Shown here: positions 27,001 through 37,808 of the stretch, one piece after another | Position numbering within the stretch: the first letter of the stretch is position 1 | How the letters are laid out: every line of letters begins with the position of its first letter | DNA from: Pseudeuparius sepicola | Taxonomy: Eukaryota > Arthropoda > Insecta > Coleoptera > Anthribidae | Direction: 5' to 3' | NCBI GenBank assembly: GCA_963920635.1 | Contig: OY987298.1 | Location: 37,851,787-37,915,786, forward strand | Length of the DNA: 64,000 nt | Notes under the pieces: model-generated | The model's input: the letters and a program-made list of their open reading frames with translations, nothing else | What the model was told of the DNA's origin: nothing | Databases searched by the model: none | Translations under genes and position numbers: made by a program

Positions 27001-28417
27001 TTGTCTAAACACTTATACTAACCAAATTATATTCATTTTAAAAGATTCAGGAAGACACCATGTTATTAAATCATACCCTTTTCCTAATAAAATTAGGCTA
27101 ACTGTGAAATTGACACTGAAAAATTACGCTTATGAATTAATTAAATTTTTTAAAGAATACATAAACCCAAAATCACTTTATAGTATCTATATTCAGAAGA
27201 GTGAAATCGATTTAAAACCTAGAATTTGCAATGTATTAGCCCAAACCTTTAAAAATCACGCTTATAAACTAAATTTTTCTAATATACTTCTAACAGATAT
27301 CACTGAAAAATATCGTCAAGACGAACTTTTAGTTTATCACCATGAAAAGAAAACATGTCATAGAGGTATTAACGAAACATTAATGGCTTTAAAGAAGTTA
27401 TACTATTGGCCAAACATGAAAAATGATATAACTGAATATATAAATAAATGTGAAATATGTAATAAGGCCAAATATGATCGAAATCCACCAAAAATTAAAT
27501 TTGCATTTACCCCTACTCCATCACAACCTTTTGAGTCTGTTCATATGGACACATTTCAAATACTAGGAAAGAAATTTTTGACAATCATAGACGTATTTTC
27601 AAAATATGCCTAAGCTTATTTCTTAGAATCCTGTAATTCAACCGATGTTATCAATGGAATTTTTACTTTTGTATCACACTTTGGAATACCAAAATCAATA
27701 ACATGTGATAATGGTACTGAATTTAAAACAACTCTTTTATCAGATTTTTGTAAACTTCATAATGTCCAATTACATTTTACTACCCCCGGTAACTCGAATA
27801 GTAACAGTAATGTAGAGAGATTACATAATACACTACTTGATAGCGTACGTGTTTTAAAACTTACTCATCCGAACTCGGATATAAAACAATTAATGCAGTA
27901 TGCAATCTTAGGCTACTACAATAATTCTATTCATAGCGTAACAAAACAGAAACCTTTTGATATAGTAAACGGTCATACAAATGCGCTTGACCCCTTTGAT
28001 ATAACAGATGAGATTATTTTGAATCAATATATAGATGAAAGAAAGAATAAACTCAAAATTATTTATAATAAAATACACCAAATGTCTTTAGAGGAGAAAA
28101 TAAAACAAAATACCAGACTTAATAAGGATAGGGAAGAAGCTTTAGATTATGAACCGAACACTGTACAATATCAACAAAATAAAGCATCCATGCGCGATAA
28201 AACGAAACCACAACATATTAAAATTGAAATCAAAGAAGACTTAGGTTCAAAAATTAAAACTCAAGACGACAAAATTATTCACAAAGCACAATTAAGGAAA
28301 CCAAAAATTTATTTACCTGCTTATTTTCAGGAGAATGAAAATGAACCTAGATGCAGTTATGCTATTAACGACGATATTATTGACATTACTTACGAAACTG
28401 ACGACAGCAACGAATGA
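24024..28417 (+). pseudogene. pol: Errantivirus pol (PR-RT-RH-macro-IN), broken
   Basis: Domains in order: retropepsin with LLIDTG active site (24148-24165); reverse transcriptase with the YMDD box at 25384-25395; RNase H beginning near 25,800 (TTDAS); a macrodomain (26261-26688); integrase with a zinc-binding HHCC (27,335-27,470), catalytic Asp near 27,548 (HMDTF), Asp near 27,710 (CDNGTEF) and Glu near 27,815 (NVERLH). Breaks: an in-frame loss of roughly ten residues after the FGLKN motif of RT near 25,345; TAA at 25954-25956 plus further loss and frameshift inside RNase H before 26,060; a one-base shift near 26,556; another near 26,810; TAA at 27611-27613 inside integrase. It overlaps the gag end in the -1 frame and the env start. 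Confidence 0.92.
26261..26688 (+). other. OARD1/TARG1-type macrodomain inside pol
   Basis: About 142 codons between the RNase H C-terminus ([12 protein letters not shown]) and the pre-integrase linker match the terminal ADP-ribose glycohydrolase (OARD1/TARG1) branch of macrodomains. Visible motifs in order: LFEVP at the first strand, [17 protein letters not shown] (the ADP-ribose-binding loop), [13 protein letters not shown], then MPKIASGLDKLDW. In human TARG1 the catalytic Lys84 lies in ITKK and Asp125 in GLD; both residues are present here. The domain is crossed by a one-base frameshift near 26,556, between NNV and AMPKI, so this copy is not functional. It is part of the pol reading frame on both sides, not a separate gene. 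Identification is by motif reading, not by a profile search. Confidence 0.85.
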
Positions 28418-30082
28418 CTTACGTTTACTCCTATTAAAACTCCCTTACTCCCATTTCAATTAGGAGCAGATACCCGTATTATAAAAAACAAACATACATT
28501 TGTACACTATATAGAGATTGACCCTATTATTAACCAATTAACCACTATTCGCAAATTTTATGATATAATCAAGTTAACCCTTACTAATAAAAATAATACT
28601 TTACCTAACAATTCATATAGGAACGTGTTACATAACCTTTTACATCATGTAGATTATTTAATTGTTGGATTAATTAACGCTATAGGTAAAGCATCAAAAT
28701 GGCTTTTCGGAACCCTAGACTCCGATGATGGCGAAAAATATGACAAAGCAATTTTTACCTTACAAAATAATCAACAATCTTTTACGAATGAAATTTCTTT
28801 ACAAATATCTCTCACGAAACAACTTATTAATAATTATAACTCAACAATGACAATTTTACAATCAAATCAAAACTTAATAAAAGAAAGACTAGAATATTTT
28901 GAATTTAATATTAACAAAACAATTAATGATTTTACAGGATACTTAAGAGCTCAAAATGTTTTAGATCAAGTAATACTTAATTGTCAAAATTTAATTACAT
29001 TTCTTGATAATCTCGAAAATGCAATAATGTTTGCAAAATTAAATACTTTACATAGTTCAGTAATTTCAGCATCAGAACTCCAAAAAACAGTAAAATACCT
29101 AGAAAATCTCTATGAAAATGAATCAGTTTTAAAATTTAAAAATATAATTTCTTATTATCAATTAGCTGGACTTCAAATTAATTTCTCAAAGAATAAAATA
29201 ATATTTGCTATACATATCCTAATATTTTTAAAGGAAAAATTTCAAATTTACCACCTATCTCCAATTCCAGTCAAAAATTTAATTATTATCCCAAATCAGC
29301 CTTACCTTATACTTGGTTCAAACCAACAACAATTTCAAGAAGAAGAATGCCCCATGGTTGAGAACATTCACATACCTATGTCAAAATCAACTTACACCAT
29401 TTTTAAACGAATGTATTACGTCATTAATTAAAGAAGCCGAAGGTAATCAATGTACCAATATGTCAGTTAATATCCAAGTTCAAACCCCAATAATGGAAGT
29501 CATTAATAGTCAATATGTTATTGCTATCCCTTCCAAACAACCATTGAAAATCTTAACAAAATGCAACAAAAATGAAGAAATTAAGATACTCTACGAATAC
29601 AATTTAATTCATATTCCTGAAAATTGTGAAATAAACTACGATAGTTTCAAATTTATTAACAAACAAGAAGAAATTCATGGTAAACCACTCAATTTACCAG
29701 AAATACAAATAAATGATTTAAACTTTAATTATCTACAAGAAAAACCTCTACAACTTCACAATATTAACATAAAAGCTATCTTAAAGAAAAATCAGAGCAA
29801 TTAGAAATTCCAAAAATACTTGAAATTCGTTCCTTAAGTTATGGTCTAGGAACGACAACAGTTATAATTATCCTATTAGCAGCCGCATATGGTATTTGGA
29901 AACTTTACAAGATTTTGAAGAAGAAAGTGAAGAAAAGTAAGAAGAAAATGGATATGGAAATGGAAATGGAGGGACTCACTGAAAACAAGCCATCAAGACT
30001 CTTGTTTTCGTCTAAAGGAGGGAGGAGTTACGTGCCTACGAACAATGGACTCTTTTGTGTAAAAGTGATGACTGGACGCTGA
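28341..30082 (+). pseudogene. env: Errantivirus env (F-like), frameshifted
   Basis: The ATG at 28341 overlaps the pol end and opens a hydrophobic signal peptide (MLLTTILLTLLTKL). The frame then shifts near 28,408 to the mature chain. At about 28,661-28,730 is the conserved errantivirus/baculovirus-F block GLINAIGKASKW...LFGTLDSDDG, the fusion-peptide region, followed by long coiled-coil-like helices. Shifts near 29,330-29,430 and near 29,785 lead to a C-terminal transmembrane segment (about 29,845-29,905, TTTVIIILLAAAYGIW) and a Lys-rich tail that runs into the 3' LTR, ending at 30082. No Arg-X-X-Arg furin site precedes the fusion region. Three frame changes make this copy non-functional. Confidence 0.85.
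30014..30025 (+). promoter_or_regulatory. Polypurine tract
   Basis: AAAGGAGGGAGG directly precedes the 3' LTR and is the expected plus-strand primer site of an LTR retrotransposon. Confidence 0.85.
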
Positions 30083-30244
30083 GTGCGCGGCACGTGTATG
30101 CTTAGGTTGCATTTATATAAAGTATATATTTAAGCTCTGATCTATTGTTAATCAGTCTTGTCTGAATTGTAGCAGTAATCGCTGCCTTGTTGCTTCCAAA
30201 TAAATTGTTTTAAAAACTCATTTTCCAAAATAGTTAATTTAACT
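30026..30244 (+). repeat. 3' LTR of errantivirus element
   Basis: 219 bp, AGTTACGTGCC to AGTTAATTTAACT, five substitutions from the 5' LTR, followed by the target copy GGAG. Contains AATAAA near 30,200 as a possible polyadenylation signal. The last 57 bases of env lie inside it. Confidence 0.93.
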
Positions 30245-30296
30245 GGAGCTCATAGTTTAAATACATTTTCTTAGCTAAATATCGTCTCAGGTTCAT

Positions 30297-30667
30297 ACAG
30301 TATCCGGCAGAAAATACGCGCCATATGAGTTTTTATTTTTGGTAAAATTTTGTGTTCAAGAGTAAAGTATACCCTTATTTTTAATTTTAGAGAAAACATG
30401 TATCATGAAAAGTTGTTTGGAATTAAAAGATAAGCCCAACAATAAATTTTCAAGTTAGTATTCCATAAAAACCTTTTCGGCGTTTTCATGATTTAGGTAT
30501 CTACCCCGTACCTATAGAAAATAAAACCACATTTTTAATATGTTAGTTCCGTTTCAGAGAGGAATTATGCAATAAAAATTAATTTGTTTGAACAGTAGTT
30601 ATAGCTACTGCAAAATAGAAACGAAAAATTATTCATTTTTTGGTGCAAACTTTTGTGCCGGTCACTG
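30297..30667. mobile_element. Mariner-type MITE related to the 59-kb element
   Basis: Ends CAGTATCCGGCAGAAAA and, reversed, CAGTGACCGGCACAAAAG, next to TA. The tips and internal words (CAAGAGTAAAGTATACCCTTATTTTTAA, AAGTTGTTTGGAAT) match the left arm of the element at 59,012, so both belong to one family. 371 bp, no coding capacity. Its right TA also serves as the left TA of the next element. Confidence 0.65.
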
Positions 30668-30669
30668 TA

Positions 30670-31773
30670 CAGGGTGATCATTTTTAGACGCCCAGCGTCC
30701 TTTGGTGGAAAATGGTCAGAAATATGAAGATATTATATATGGGAGATGATATAGGGTGTATAAAGGAATAAATTGGTCCATTTAGCGCCTCTTTGCAAAT
30801 ACGACGCTAGGCGTCGCGACGCCGAGAAATATTTTTTGTTCCACACCACTTTTGTTACACCGTAAGAGAGCTATAATTTTCCTGGACATTTTTTATTAAT
30901 GACATTTTTTTCTTTAACCTTTTCCACTAAAAAGTTATTCTTCAAAAACACATTAAAATATGAATTTTTGTTAATCGCCATTTCTGGGATCATGTAGCGT
31001 TCTCATTGATTTTATTTTTGGAGATATTCATCCCCTTACCTTTTATTTGTTTGAAAGATCTTCAAACCGCGTCTTTTGACCTTTTTACCGTTGTCAACAT
31101 GCAAATCCAGGACCGGCACCGGCTATGACTTTTTATAATCCCAATTTTCACTAAATGCATTTAGAGTTTTTTTTGTAAAAATCTATCACCACAGCCTTAA
31201 TTAGAGCCTCACGGAACCCATATATTATACCAAGTTTGAACATAAAATATACAGGAAGTTCTATTCTACAGGGCGTCAAAATTTAGCAAAATGGGGGAAT
31301 TTTAAAGGTATGTGGCGAGTCAAGAGTCAAGTATGATGTAAAATTACCTCAAAACTCGCCTCAACTCATCTGGACTTACTGTCGACAACAGTAAGAAAGT
31401 CATAAGACGCAGTTTAAACATCTTTCAAACAAACAAAAGGTCAGGCGAGTATCCCCAAAAATAAAATCACTATGAAAACGCTACATCATCCTTGGTAATG
31501 GCGATTAACAAAAATTAATATTTTAATGCACGGATGAATAATAACTTTTTAACGGAAGAGGATAAAGGAAAATGGCATTAATGAAAAATGTTCAGACAAA
31601 TTAGGAAAAAATATTTATTGGCGTCGCGACGACTAGCGTTGTATTTACAAAGAGTCTCTAAATGGGCCAATTTATTCCTTTATATACTCTATATCATCTC
31701 CCATATATAAAATCTCCATATATTTGACGGTTTTCTACCAACAAAGGCTGGGCGTCTAAAAATGATCAACCTG
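30670..31773. mobile_element. Foldback MITE, 1.1 kb
   Basis: Ends CAGGGTGATCATTTTTAGACG and its inverse, flanked by TA (30668-30669, 31774-31775). Both arms are about 330 bp, with mirrored blocks such as GGGAGATGATAT and CGTCGCGACG. The loop (about 31,050-31,430) shows weaker inverted similarity. No open frame of note. Confidence 0.75.
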
Positions 31774-31775
31774 TA

Positions 31776-32477
31776 CATTAATAATTGATTTTGAAAAATC
31801 TGCCATCCTCAATTCGACTTGTTGGGTTATTATCTTATCAATTATTTTCAAATCGTGCAAATAAATTATTTTTCTCCTTAATGTAAGAGAGAAAATAAAA
31901 TATTTGTTTATAAAAATAAAGAAATTGGATGAATTATTGCTTTACCTATCTAATAATTCTCTTTTATTTGTCACATCTAGGTAGAATAACACCAAAGTAA
32001 ATTTAGCGGTACAAAACCCTTTGAAAAAAGTAAATATAATAAAAATTATGATATTTAGTTGGCCATATCATTGACACTTTCTGTCCTGTTGGGTCGTTAC
32101 GCTATTGTTAGTTTTTTCTTATCATAGACAAAGTCACGTTTTGTTTGTTGAAATAAATCATTTTCAAACGTTCAAGTATTCTATATGGATGAAGGTCACT
32201 CGACGACACCAAATTAATGTTGTATATTAAAGTTTATGTTTATTGAGTTGATTCAGTGATATAACAATTTCGAAGAAGTTCACAGTAGCACTTATTTTTT
32301 AGGTTACTAATTTATCTATTTAAATATCAAACATCTTGTAAATAAGTTTATTCGAGAACGTAAAAAGATACCTACAATTTGAATTTGCTGTCTAAGTTAT
32401 TTTTCAAATAATTAGTTCTTACAATAATAACAATAAATTATGTACAATCTTTATAATACTTATAATATATTGTAACA
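31776..32477. other. No gene recognised
   Basis: AT-rich sequence between a MITE and the 3' side of the minus-strand gene that follows. It probably includes the 3' untranslated region of that gene. I see no other structure. Confidence 0.5.
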
Positions 32478-33785
32478 TTATGGTAACGATACATACCACA
32501 CTGAAATAAATAATAATACTAAATTCCAGAAAGTGTTGCTTTGTTTAGTTGTTCCACTGTGAATGCTTTCTTTAAAAACATCTAAAGTGATCGTTTTTAG
32601 ATCATCTGATATATCTTTCGCAAGTCCATATACCTTATTTTCACAGATAAGTGGACTTCCTAGAACTAAATTAGCTGTATTTGCCAAAGTTACCTCAATA
32701 GTGAAAGTTCCTTTAGTAACATTTTGTACGGGCTCTACAACAATTTCGTCATTTTTAAAAGTTACATACATGCAATTTTTAAAATGTTCTGAAATACTGC
32801 CTATCTCTACATAACTAGTGTAAGGCGTAAGTCCAACGGAACCCAACACAACAAGGTTCTCATATATATATTCTTCAATGTTCATGACACTGTAATTTAC
32901 TTTTGGATTTTCTCCATAAACTGAAATAAGCTCAAAGTCGTTCTTCCAGATGTCATAAGTCTTTCTGTTTATCGTTATATTTGCTGTTGGTGTCACAACG
33001 CCTAGTGTCAAATTGCTTTCAAGCTGTTGCCTGATAGCATTCAACTTGTTTCTAAAGAATTCTACATTGTACACATCTTCGGTACTTATGTTCAAAACAT
33101 TCCACAACTCAACTGCTTTGTCTCGCGTAACCCCTTGTGAAATGGCCAACTCTACAAAGTTTTTCTGGTCCAGAGTTTTTGCAATAAAATTAAGTACGAC
33201 GTCTCTGACTCCGCCAAAGAGCTGTTCAAGAGTTATTGAAGTTAACTTGCAAGCATTGTCGAGAGTTTCTTTGCTGAACGTTCCTTTTTTAAACTCCTCA
33301 AACGGATCTGGTTCTCCATAAGCAATACCGGCCGAAAATCTTGCACTGTCTATATCTAAAGCTTCCAATGCGTCACGTAGAGGTTTTCCAGATAGTGCCA
33401 AATTTGTCGTCAATGTGTTATAAAATCCAGTAAAATTCCAAGAAAGCGTTTTCAATGTTGCGTCTACACCTGCCACACTGAACAAACTCTCTAGGGGCGT
33501 TCCAATAGTATCCAATATTGTAGAGGTAGTATCAATAGTTGCAGTGTTGATTTTGAAAAGCAAAATTGCATCCTTGGTGGATACAAAATTTTTTTCTGTA
33601 TTCTGATAAATTAAGTTGATCAAATAGGAAGGTAGCTTATTTTCTTCTATTTTATATCCCATCTTCACAACGTAGTCATAATTAGGTTCAACTGTTTCAT
33701 TCTGATTAGTTGCTTGATGTACTGGACCATCTTGAGCACCAACCAAGGTCAAAGTTGTAAAAATAGGTAGCAAATGTAACTTCAT
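32478..33785 (-). CDS. Secreted/GPI- or membrane-anchored protein, possible host gene
   Basis: An intact 435-residue open frame with ATG at 33785. It begins with a clear signal peptide (MKLHLLPIFTTLTLVGAQ) and ends in a hydrophobic stretch (FWNLVLLFISVWYVSL) that could be a GPI signal or membrane anchor. Several N-glycosylation sequons are visible (NET, NFT, NLT, NIT, NVT). The last 140 residues, with LGSPLICENKVYGLAKD, recall the C-terminal half of chymotrypsin-fold proteins around GGPLxC...xGI, but the GDSGG serine motif is absent, so at most this is a non-catalytic homologue; that is a weak inference. Upstream, a donor (AG|GTATGAG) and acceptor (TTTTTAG) delimit a possible 63-bp 5'-UTR intron at 33804-33866, favouring a genuine expressed gene rather than a transposon gene. 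Confidence 0.7.
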   Translation of the reverse strand: MKLHLLPIFTTLTLVGAQDGPVHQATNQNETVEPNYDYVVKMGYKIEENKLPSYLINLIYQNTEKNFVSTKDAILLFKINTATIDTTSTILDTIGTPLESLFSVAGVDATLKTLSWNFTGFYNTLTTNLALSGKPLRDALEALDIDSARFSAGIAYGEPDPFEEFKKGTFSKETLDNACKLTSITLEQLFGGVRDVVLNFIAKTLDQKNFVELAISQGVTRDKAVELWNVLNISTEDVYNVEFFRNKLNAIRQQLESNLTLGVVTPTANITINRKTYDIWKNDFELISVYGENPKVNYSVMNIEEYIYENLVVLGSVGLTPYTSYVEIGSISEHFKNCMYVTFKNDEIVVEPVQNVTKGTFTIEVTLANTANLVLGSPLICENKVYGLAKDISDDLKTITLDVFKESIHSGTTKQSNTFWNLVLLFISVWYVSLP

Positions 33786-34155
33786 TTTTAAGAGTGTTAC
33801 TAACTAAAAATAAAAAGGAACATTACTAATTAAATTTAAAATACACTAATGTAATGGTTCTCATACCTGGTTTCTAAAGTTGCATTGTCTAATTTTACGG
33901 GCAACTGGAGAGTGTCTCGAGTTCAGTAAAAAAATACCTTTGTTAGCATTAAGGTAGGTTTATTTACATTAAACGATATCAAAATTTAAACAAAAAAAAG
34001 ATGTTTAATAACTGTAAGCTGATAACGATTCGTAATTAGAACTCATGTGAGGGACCAAAAAGTTAAAACTCGAGAAACTAATTAGCAATAATGTACTTGA
34101 TTATAAAATAAAATATTTAAAATAATGACGGCAGTCACCCCTAATTTTCATTATA

Positions 34156-34841
34156 CAGGGTGGCCCACCACGAACTGCATCGATCTATATATAAAGAAAA
34201 CTAAAAGTAGGAAAATTCTGAAAATTGGGCGCCGATGGGCGCTGCTCAACTAAAATATTTTGGTGAATCTGGCATTTCCGGTTATACCGGAAGTCGATAT
34301 CAACTTTCTTATTTCAAATGTATATTATTGCATTTTTGTATTCTAGGCATCATTTTGGAACAAAAACATGCAACATGTCCTCTGTCCTATGTCTAAATCC
34401 AACCGTTTTTGAGATATTTGCATTTTTCCATTACAGTTGCAGACCTAAGAACGGATTTATTTCTCAGCAGAGATCACTAGGTCTATTACACGATGCCGTT
34501 TTGAAATTTCGCGGTTTCCTCGTATAAATTGCTAATTGACTTTAGGTCTGCACCTGTAATTTTTACGGAAAAATGCAAATATCTAAAAAAACGGTTGGAT
34601 TTAGACATAGGACATGTTGCATGTTTTGATGCCTAGAATCCAAAAATGCAATAATATACAGGGTGTTCCATTTGAGATAAGAAAGTTGATATCGACTTCC
34701 GGTATAACCGGAAGTGCCAGATTCACCAAAATATTTTAGTTGAGCAGCGCCCATCGCATTGCTGAGGTGCCAAATTTTTAAAATTGTCCTACTTTTAGTT
34801 TTCTATATATAGATCGATGCAGTTCGTGGTGGGCCACCCTG
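34156..34841. mobile_element. Foldback MITE, 686 bp
   Basis: Ends CAGGGTGGCCCACCACGAAC and its perfect inverse, flanked by TA. The arms (about 34,156-34,500 and 34,510-34,841) are highly similar inverted copies, with GACTTCCGGTATAACCGGAAG as a palindrome in each. The right arm contains an extra copy of a CAGGGTGTTCCATTT tip near 34,659, so a second element end is embedded. No coding capacity. Confidence 0.8.
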
Positions 34842-34843
34842 TA

Positions 34844-36359
34844 TACCTAACTAAAGTAGGAATGTGCCATATAATTACTTTGAGAAATAATTATTTTAAG
34901 AAACTCACTGTGGTTACGAGGTTGGAATAGCTTAACTTTTGATTAACCTTATATAAGTGGAAATTGCAGAGGGGAATAGATAAAGTTTCACAATTGGAAA
35001 ATATTTGACGTTTGATATCATGACTATTAGAAGACTATTAGTGAATAGGTTTGTTCTGAAATGATGCCATTCTAGTCATTATTAAAGTTTTACGAATTAC
35101 CAGAATCTAAATAAATATGAGGTACCCCCTTGGGGTTTTACAACTTCAGCAGGACAGAATAGCTTGGGTTTAATGACGATGCATGCAGATAGTAAACGTA
35201 GTAAATGAAATAGTGTTGTTTAGAAAAATCAAAAATTCAAAGTATACTCGTAAATAGTCTCATTTCCAGGATCTTTTCTATTCAAAAAATTCCAAATTTT
35301 ACAGGTTGATTTTGAGCACCTCCTTTAACAACGTTGATTATGTAAGCAACTACAATTGGCTATATCAAAATTTTCTCAAATCGAATAAATCAATTTCCCT
35401 TCCCCACTTACACGAAATTACAATATCTATATATTTTTAATTATTATATTTACTTTATATTTTCACAAACATATTGAAGGACCGCTTCTCTAAAATTGTT
35501 GGAATGAATAATAAGAATAAGCAATGCAACATAACGAAAATGCAGGGATACAGTGGTAGAATTGGGAAAAACTCTTACTGATTTGGCTTATGGGCTTATT
35601 AAAAACAGATGGCCATTTCCGCCGAAATTAAGTAAAAATAAATAGTAGCCAAACACACGTTGGCGGAAACTTGAAATTCCAAATTAAAAGATTTCCACAA
35701 GTATAAACTCAAAAATACTGGAACGTATAGGTTGCGATTATCATAATTAAATTCTACCATTGAATAAAGGATCCAAATACCTTAATCAATGATTCTACCT
35801 CAAAGTAAGCTGTGATGTAGTGAAAACGTATGTCTGCTTAATTTGTTTCATTACAGCTTCCATGTAAACAACATAATATTATAAGCGAATTCCACGTGAA
35901 CCAACTTGGTGTCTGGTGAAAGTTCTTTGCTTCTCAATCTGATAGCCCGGGCTCAAACTCTAACCATTCATAATTTTTTTTGTGAATATGGGTAGATAAT
36001 TTTTAACTTTGGAGTAATAATAAATAAAAAAAAACAAAATAGCATGTCCTTCACAAACTTGTTCAGGGTGCTTAGGGCGTGCAAATACCTACTAAATGTC
36101 CTGACGTCTATATATATATAGGAGAGTTTTTCGCTTATATCTCGAAAACTGTGCGTCTTATAGACTTTTTTCGAATTAGCAGCCGACTTCGAGCTATAAA
36201 CACTCCAGAAAACACATTTAAATAAAAAAACACTTATTTAAAAAAACATTTACAAAAAGTGTTCCAAATATCTCTAGCACCTTTTTCCAACAGAATTAAA
36301 AACATTGTCAGGAACATGAGCTTATTAGCATTTATTTCATTGAGTTTTTTCATTTTGAT
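34844..36359. other. No gene recognised
   Basis: AT-rich DNA. TATATATATA near 36,109-36,120 is the only simple repeat that stands out. Confidence 0.5.
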
Positions 36360-36828
36360 ATAAGTTGTTTATATATGAACTTGGAAAATAGTATCCTTCA
36401 AGTGCGACCCCAAAAATACATCGCAAGGTGTTGTTATGTCGCAAGACATCGGAAGAAATTCGTGTTCCGATTTTAGGCTCACCAAGCGAATTTGGAAATG
36501 CTCCGTAACATAATCATCGATTCGCCTATACAGTGCGTGTTCTCTAGCACCATCTTGTTGAAACTATAAACTCTACCAATTTTGTCATCGTCAAGTTGAT
36601 TTATAAAAGGTGTAATAATTTCTTAGTGTCCCATTAAAGAAAACAGCACCAAATACCAACTTTCTGGGGATGAAGAGAGGTTTCGACAAAAAAGTTTCCT
36701 GGGTTTTCAGAGCTCCACATTTGCATCTTTTGAGAATTAACATAGTTGGTGAGATGAAACCAGGTTTCGTCGTAGAAGAAAATCATGTCCAGCTCGTTTC
36801 TGTCAAACTTATTATGAACCACTCGCAA
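36360..36828 (-). pseudogene. Mariner-like transposase fragment (DDE domain)
   Basis: The frame from 36828 to 36634 reads FFYDETWFHL, then YVNSQKMQMWSSENPG and LHPQKVGIWC, the first catalytic Asp region of an insect mariner-like transposase family that carries a DUF4817-type HTH. Further along the same strand, to about 36,370, shifted frames still show HCIGESMIMLRSI and a decayed copy of the region holding the last acidic residue. Stop codons and frameshifts make it a pseudogene, and the N-terminal HTH is missing. Confidence 0.75.
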
Positions 36829-36889
36829 AACTCTGCTCTATACCTCTACGCGGATAAATAACATCAAGAATTTTTTGCTACAGCTACAG

Positions 36890-37350
36890 AAAAAATGGCA
36901 TACCGTTTGCGCATGTCCAAGTATACCTCACATTAAAAACATCTGGTAGAGTTATTTAACAAGGGTCCGTCATTTTACTCAATGAAAAATGTATTGAAAT
37001 AAGAAATATCTATCCTAAAATGTGGATATGTAAAATGGCATACCATTTGCTTCTGTGTATTTAATCAGTATGCCATTCTATGGTTGAAGCAATCATGATA
37101 TAATAAAGTGAAATAACAAACGGCATACACGTCGTGAGAGTTTTACGTACTCAAATTCAAGAAAAAACGTGGCGAAGTTACGAAAAAATTTGTCGTCATT
37201 ATAATCAGAACGCTTTAAGTTTATACTTCAATTTAATTATAAAGTTCGCTAAAATAATTATAAAGTTCGCTAAAATAACATGGCATACCAATTGTGAGAG
37301 TTTATGGTACGAAAAATAGCATACAAAGTAATTTTCACAGGGCATACATA
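36890..37350. repeat. Short repeats of TGGCATACC
   Basis: The word TGGCATACC or close variants (GGCATAC) occurs near 36,897, 37,034, 37,121, 37,281 and 37,341, in direct orientation and in a GTTCGCTAAAATAA-duplicated context near 37,246 and 37,264. It may be remnants of the mariner-like element's termini. The Polinton inserted at the end of this region. Confidence 0.4.
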
Positions 37351-37467
37351 GTCATTAGTAGAGATACTAAGAGAGCACCAGACCAGACTTGTCGAAACCT
37401 GTCTGGTCTGGTACTCTCCTAGGTTTTGCCCGTCTCCCCACTCTCTCCCCACTCCTATTGAAACAGC

Positions 37468-37474
37468 TATATAG
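37468..37474 (+). promoter_or_regulatory. TATA box of the TIR gene
   Basis: TATATAG lies 47 bases upstream of the ATG at 37521. Similar TATA(T/A)AG words precede most Polinton transcription units here. The mirror copy is at 54724-54730. Confidence 0.6.
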
Positions 37475-37520
37475 GAGAGGTTCAACTAAGATCTCATCAG
37501 ACACGCAGATCATTTACAAC

Positions 37521-37808
37521 ATGTCCTTCTTAAATAGTTTAAACAATTTGCTGGTGAAAAATCTGGTGAATGTTCGAGATTTGGAAGTAAATAAAAAATT
37601 TGAGATCCAGTGTTTTAAGAGAATAAATACCAAGTTTGGGGAAAAGGTAGTGGTGGAATTTGCCGACTTCAAGACCATCCTGCCTCAGCGTTTTACGGAG
37701 CAATTAACTCAAGAGCGAATTGACGAATTGAATGGTGACAAAAGGTATTTTTTAACAAGCTTGGGGCCCGTCGGCAAGACTACAAATATTATATTTTCTG
37801 AAGCATGA
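37521..37808 (+). CDS. Small OB-fold-like protein encoded in the TIR (left copy)
   Basis: 95 residues from the ATG at 37521; the open frame extends upstream but the TATA box and position favour this start. The pattern EIQCFKRINTKFGEKVVVEF, then TILPQRF and YFLTSLG, resembles a family of about 100-residue proteins common in Polintons and related viruses that I would compare with OB-fold single-strand DNA-binding proteins; this function is inferred from strand pattern and basic/aromatic residues, not shown. Being in the TIR it is present twice per element. Its stop overlaps the start of a second tiny frame by ATGA. Confidence 0.75.
   Translation: MSFLNSLNNLLVKNLVNVRDLEVNKKFEIQCFKRINTKFGEKVVVEFADFKTILPQRFTEQLTQERIDELNGDKRYFLTSLGPVGKTTNIIFSEA

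Larger units (their letters stand above)
22191..30244 (+). mobile_element. Errantivirus-type Ty3/gypsy retrotransposon with env, decayed
   Basis: An 8054-bp element with 219-bp LTRs, a 4-bp target duplication GGAG (22187-22190 and 30245-30248), gag, pol and env in that order. LTR tips AGTTA...TTAACT, the pol order protease-RT-RNase H-integrase and the F-like env identify the errantivirus lineage. The LTRs differ at five of 219 positions (about 2.3%), so insertion is not very recent. Coding regions carry several frameshifts, stop codons and an in-frame deletion in RT, so the copy is dead. It is unusual in encoding a macrodomain within pol, described separately. Confidence 0.95.

Noticed and set aside
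37389..37520. N-terminal extension of the TIR gene
   Set aside because: The upstream part starts at TTG, overlaps the terminal hairpin and would include the TATA box; the ATG at 37521 is the reasonable start.
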